Source: Bacteroidales bacterium
GTDB taxonomy: Bacteria > Bacteroidota > Bacteroidia > Bacteroidales > VadinHA17
Length of the DNA stretch: 24,690 nucleotides
Assembly (NCBI GenBank): GCA_003157055.1
Contig: PMIG01000234.1
Location: forward strand, 1,845 to 26,534
Direction of reading: 5' to 3'
This document shows, in pieces, positions 22,756 through 24,690 of the stretch. Position 1 is the first letter of the stretch; the number at the start of each line of letters is the position of its first letter. The notes below the pieces were generated by a model. The model worked only from the letters and a program-made list of their open reading frames with translations. It made no database searches and was not told the DNA's origin. A program made the position numbers and the translations under genes.

Positions 22756-22779
22756 TAAAAGTACTTTGAAATACAAAGT
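22756..22779. promoter_or_regulatory. Operator-like palindrome upstream of the membrane-protein/regulator operon
   Basis: It contains ACTTTG-AAATA-CAAAGT (22763-22779), a perfect six-base inverted repeat with a five-base centre, following TAAAAGTACTTTGAA shared with the creD site. It lies ten bases upstream of the ATG at 22746. The minus strand carries TTACTTTG at the position equivalent to a TAnnTTTG box, with one mismatch. Confidence 0.6.
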
Positions 22780-22874
22780 AAAAACAAATATTTTAATTGT
22801 GCAATTATATTCCAGGTATATTGTTTATACGGATATTCTCTTTTTATTAACTTCAGCTTTTTAATGATAATAAA

Positions 22875-23537
22875 ATGGGAAATCGCACAGCAATTGTTTT
22901 TGGCGCTACCGGGCTCGTAGGCAACTTATTGCTTGAGGAATTGGAGAAGGCCGGGAACTATCAGACAATAAAAATATTTGTAAGGCAAACTGCAGGAATT
23001 TCTTTACCGGTTGTTGAAGAGATAATTACTGATTTTAGTAATATCGGTGGCCTCGGGGCTGACCTAAAGGGTGACGATCTCTTTATCTGTTTAGGTACAA
23101 CAATAAAAAAAGCCGGATCAATCGAAAGCATGGAAAAAGTCGACAGAGATCTTCCTGTGGATATAGCTATTCTGGCCCGAAAGAATGGGGTAAAAAGGGT
23201 TGCTGTTGTCTCTTCGATTGGTGCTGACCCGGCTTCGAAAAATTATTATCTCAGGATAAAGGGGGAAATGGAGCAGGGAATACTTACTACAGGTTTTGAA
23301 AAAACTGTAATTGTAAGACCCTCGATGCTGATGGGAGAAAGAAAGGAACGACGTCCCGGAGAAATTGCAGGCAAAGTAGTGATGAAGGTTATCAAGCCGG
23401 TACTGTCAGGAAAACTGCTGAAATTCAGGGCGATTCATGGAAGAGATGTCGCAAGGGCGATGATCATGCTTCTTGACAAAGAAACAGATAAGAAAATATA
23501 CGAATCGGACGATCTGCAAAAGATTGTAAAATCATGA
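22875..23537 (+). CDS. NAD(P)-binding atypical SDR (HTATIP2-like) protein
   Basis: A 220-residue Rossmann protein. The glycine-rich NAD(P) motif GATGLVG is at residues 10-16. The middle holds LFICLGTTIKKAGS, which resembles the HTATIP2/TIP30-like atypical SDRs, then VDRDLPVDIAILARKNGVKRVAVVSSIGAD. A plausible catalytic set is Ser113/Ser114 with Tyr125 and Lys129 (YLRIK). TVIVRPSMLMGER and the AIHGRDVARAM tail are common in this group. It is probably a cytoplasmic reductase or a redox-sensing NmrA-like protein; substrate is unknown. It diverges from the membrane-protein operon and converges on a lipoprotein gene. Confidence 0.88.
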   Translation: MGNRTAIVFGATGLVGNLLLEELEKAGNYQTIKIFVRQTAGISLPVVEEIITDFSNIGGLGADLKGDDLFICLGTTIKKAGSIESMEKVDRDLPVDIAILARKNGVKRVAVVSSIGADPASKNYYLRIKGEMEQGILTTGFEKTVIVRPSMLMGERKERRPGEIAGKVVMKVIKPVLSGKLLKFRAIHGRDVARAMIMLLDKETDKKIYESDDLQKIVKS

Positions 23538-23546
23538 AAAAAGAAA

Positions 23547-23566
23547 AGTCGCTGAATTCAGCGACT
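23547..23566. terminator. Perfect 20-bp palindrome, likely bidirectional terminator
   Basis: The 20 bases read as a perfect palindrome (arms AGTCGCTGAA / TTCAGCGACT), giving a G-C-rich stem of eight pairs or more with a small AATT loop. On the minus strand it is followed by TTTTCTTTTTTC, a typical terminator tail; on the plus strand by CTCATTTTAT, a weaker one. It sits between convergent genes ending at 23537 and 23592. Confidence 0.75.
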
Positions 23567-23591
23567 CTCATTTTATCTTAATATCACGATA

Positions 23592-24422
23592 TCACGGGCA
23601 AGTCGCATCTACATGCAATGCATCCCAGCAGTGCCATAAACTGTCGCCAAAATATTTAAGACACTTTGCCCTTCCGATTATTCCTGTAGAGCTCCACTCA
23701 ACATTGGCATCATACCAATCAGCCAGATAATAGAAATGAATAGTATAAGATGAATTATATGGCGATGAAGCTGATCCGTACTCAATATAGCTGGTATTGA
23801 AAGGATCTGCGGTGCGTGCATCATTAAGTGTCCTTACGTAGGTATATTTCACATCAGTAACGGCAGTTCCAGTACCAGTCCAGTCGATCTGCAGAACCTT
23901 CTCATTGAAAACAGGGCTGTAATTAAAGACCCATTGTCCTCCGGTACCATCAAGTTTTGAAGTTCCGGTAAACCAGAGAAAGTCGGTAAAGCTTCCTGTT
24001 CCTGTTTTGGATACATACATATTCCAGAGAACATCCGTTGACCTTATTTGTCCGGTAAGCCTTGCAGTATATGAAATTGAAAGTACAGAAACAGTAACGC
24101 TCCACTGCCATGTTTTATCTGAAAGAAATGTAGGAGTCTGGTCAATAGTCAGTTTAAATGCGGCTACAGGAACAGCAAGTGTCCCGGCAATGACTGTTTT
24201 CCAGTAACCAGCCATAAGTGCTGCATAGTCCCAGTTGATTTCATTTACACCTTTAGGAAGATCTGCAACTGCCGATTTCGTTCCGGTTGAGAAATTACTG
24301 AAATCTATTGCCATCGATTCAGCAGGAGGAAGAGTGGGGGGATTCCCTTTATCTTTTTTGCAGCTTGAAATCAGGCTGACTGAAAAGACAACAATAAGCA
24401 TTAAGGTGAAAATCCGTTTCAT
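23592..24422 (-). CDS. Unrecognised lipoprotein, beta-rich
   Basis: A 276-residue lipoprotein with a clean signal (MKRIFTLMLIVVFSVSLISS, lipidated Cys21, then KKDKGNPP linker). The mature part is rich in Thr, Ser and aromatic residues, with alternating strands (TWQWSVTVSVLSISYTARLTG, YTIHFYYLADWYDANVEW), as expected for a beta-sandwich or barrel. It ends with three Cys residues (AKCLKYFG, LWHCWDAL, DATCP), possibly disulfide-bonded in the periplasm. I do not recognise a family and give no function. It is divergent from the Tat-exported protein at 24566 and convergent with the SDR gene. Confidence 0.82.
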   Translation of the reverse strand: MKRIFTLMLIVVFSVSLISSCKKDKGNPPTLPPAESMAIDFSNFSTGTKSAVADLPKGVNEINWDYAALMAGYWKTVIAGTLAVPVAAFKLTIDQTPTFLSDKTWQWSVTVSVLSISYTARLTGQIRSTDVLWNMYVSKTGTGSFTDFLWFTGTSKLDGTGGQWVFNYSPVFNEKVLQIDWTGTGTAVTDVKYTYVRTLNDARTADPFNTSYIEYGSASSPYNSSYTIHFYYLADWYDANVEWSSTGIIGRAKCLKYFGDSLWHCWDALHVDATCP

Positions 24423-24454
24423 AATTAGGGTCGTTTTGGTTATGTATATAACAA

Positions 24455-24462
24455 CAAAAATA
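24455..24462 (-). promoter_or_regulatory. TAnnTTTG -7 box candidate for the lipoprotein gene
   Basis: The minus strand reads TATTTTTG, an exact TAnnTTTG match, 32 bases upstream of the ATG. No TTTG -33 box is seen at the right spacing, so support is weak. Confidence 0.28.
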
Positions 24463-24565
24463 ACTTAAATGTTGCATTTAAAATAATAAAAGTAAATGCT
24501 AATGGTAAATAAGCTCTTCTGAACAATCTTTATTCCTGCTTGTTTAACATCATAAATTGCCGGAT

Positions 24566-24690
24566 ATGGAACGACGACATTTCATAAAAAATCTAGGACT
24601 CGGGGCGGCTGCCGCATATTTTACAGGGAAAACCCTTGGGCAAAGCACTACTAATTTTAAAAAAACAAATATGGAAAATTTACAGACATT
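24566..24690 (+). CDS. Tat-exported protein, N-terminal end only
   Basis: An open frame of 41 codons starts at the ATG at 24566 and continues past the right edge. It begins MERRHFIKNLGLGAAAAYF, a twin-arginine signal (RRHFIK followed by a hydrophobic, Ala-rich stretch). The Tat pathway exports folded, often cofactor-containing proteins. In Bacteroidota such short signals commonly precede Gfo/Idh/MocA oxidoreductases or sugar-isomerase-like proteins, but nothing in the visible part identifies the enzyme. It is divergent from the lipoprotein gene. Confidence 0.75.
   Translation, partial: MERRHFIKNLGLGAAAAYFTGKTLGQSTTNFKKTNMENLQT

Noticed and set aside
22747..22776. N-terminal extension of the six-TM protein
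   Set aside because: It is translated from the palindromic operator-like site; the ATG at 22746 opens the expected hydrophilic N terminus.

Overview
The window looks like a chromosomal segment of a Bacteroidota (Bacteroidetes-type) bacterium. The evidence is family-level: a DUF4292 lipoprotein next to an EnvC-like protein, the order ATPase–ybeY–mnmG, a Bacteroidota-style long LspA, winged-helix regulator plus CreD, many lipoprotein signal peptides, near absence of Shine-Dalgarno sequences, and a few TAnnTTTG-type -7 boxes. It is moderately AT-rich. I see no rRNA, tRNA, CRISPR array, insertion sequence, integrase or phage gene; it reads as core genome rather than an island.

Layout. 1-602 (-): cyclophilin-type peptidylprolyl isomerase lipoprotein, cut by the left edge. 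734-10599 (+): a tightly packed block holding a TPR lipoprotein, DUF4292 lipoprotein, EnvC-like LytM protein with degenerate metal site, RsbW-like ATPase, ybeY, mnmG, adenine deaminase and uvrC. The first six genes are joined by overlaps or very short gaps, with GTG and TTG starts at two overlaps. 10903-13137 (-): HAD phosphatase, 6-phosphofructokinase and a YwbE-family protein. 13283-17157 (-): SMP-30/gluconolactonase-like secreted protein, secreted S15/CocE-type hydrolase, acyl-CoA thioesterase, CoA-binding protein. 17304-18593 (+): MFS transporter. 18602-22746 (-): polyprenyl diphosphate synthase, lspA, creD, winged-helix regulator, six-TM membrane protein. 22875-23537 (+): NAD(P)-binding reductase-like protein. 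23592-24422 (-): unrecognised lipoprotein. 24566-end (+): start of a Tat-exported protein.

The strongest non-genic signal is three CACGTG-centred sites that fit the ParB-binding parS consensus: a perfect 16-bp palindrome just after mnmG, a near match inside the adenine deaminase gene, and a near match just after uvrC. Together they suggest an origin-proximal centromere-like (parS) cluster, although parA, parB and oriC are not in the window. The second is a pair of CTTTG-N5-CAAAG palindromes in a shared 15-bp identical context, one ahead of creD and one ahead of the membrane-protein/winged-helix-regulator operon. These look like operators of one small envelope-related regulon. Base composition also changes near 8.8 kb: the coding strand is C-poor before it and clearly less so in uvrC. 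I did not find a convincing wholly new defence or mobile system.
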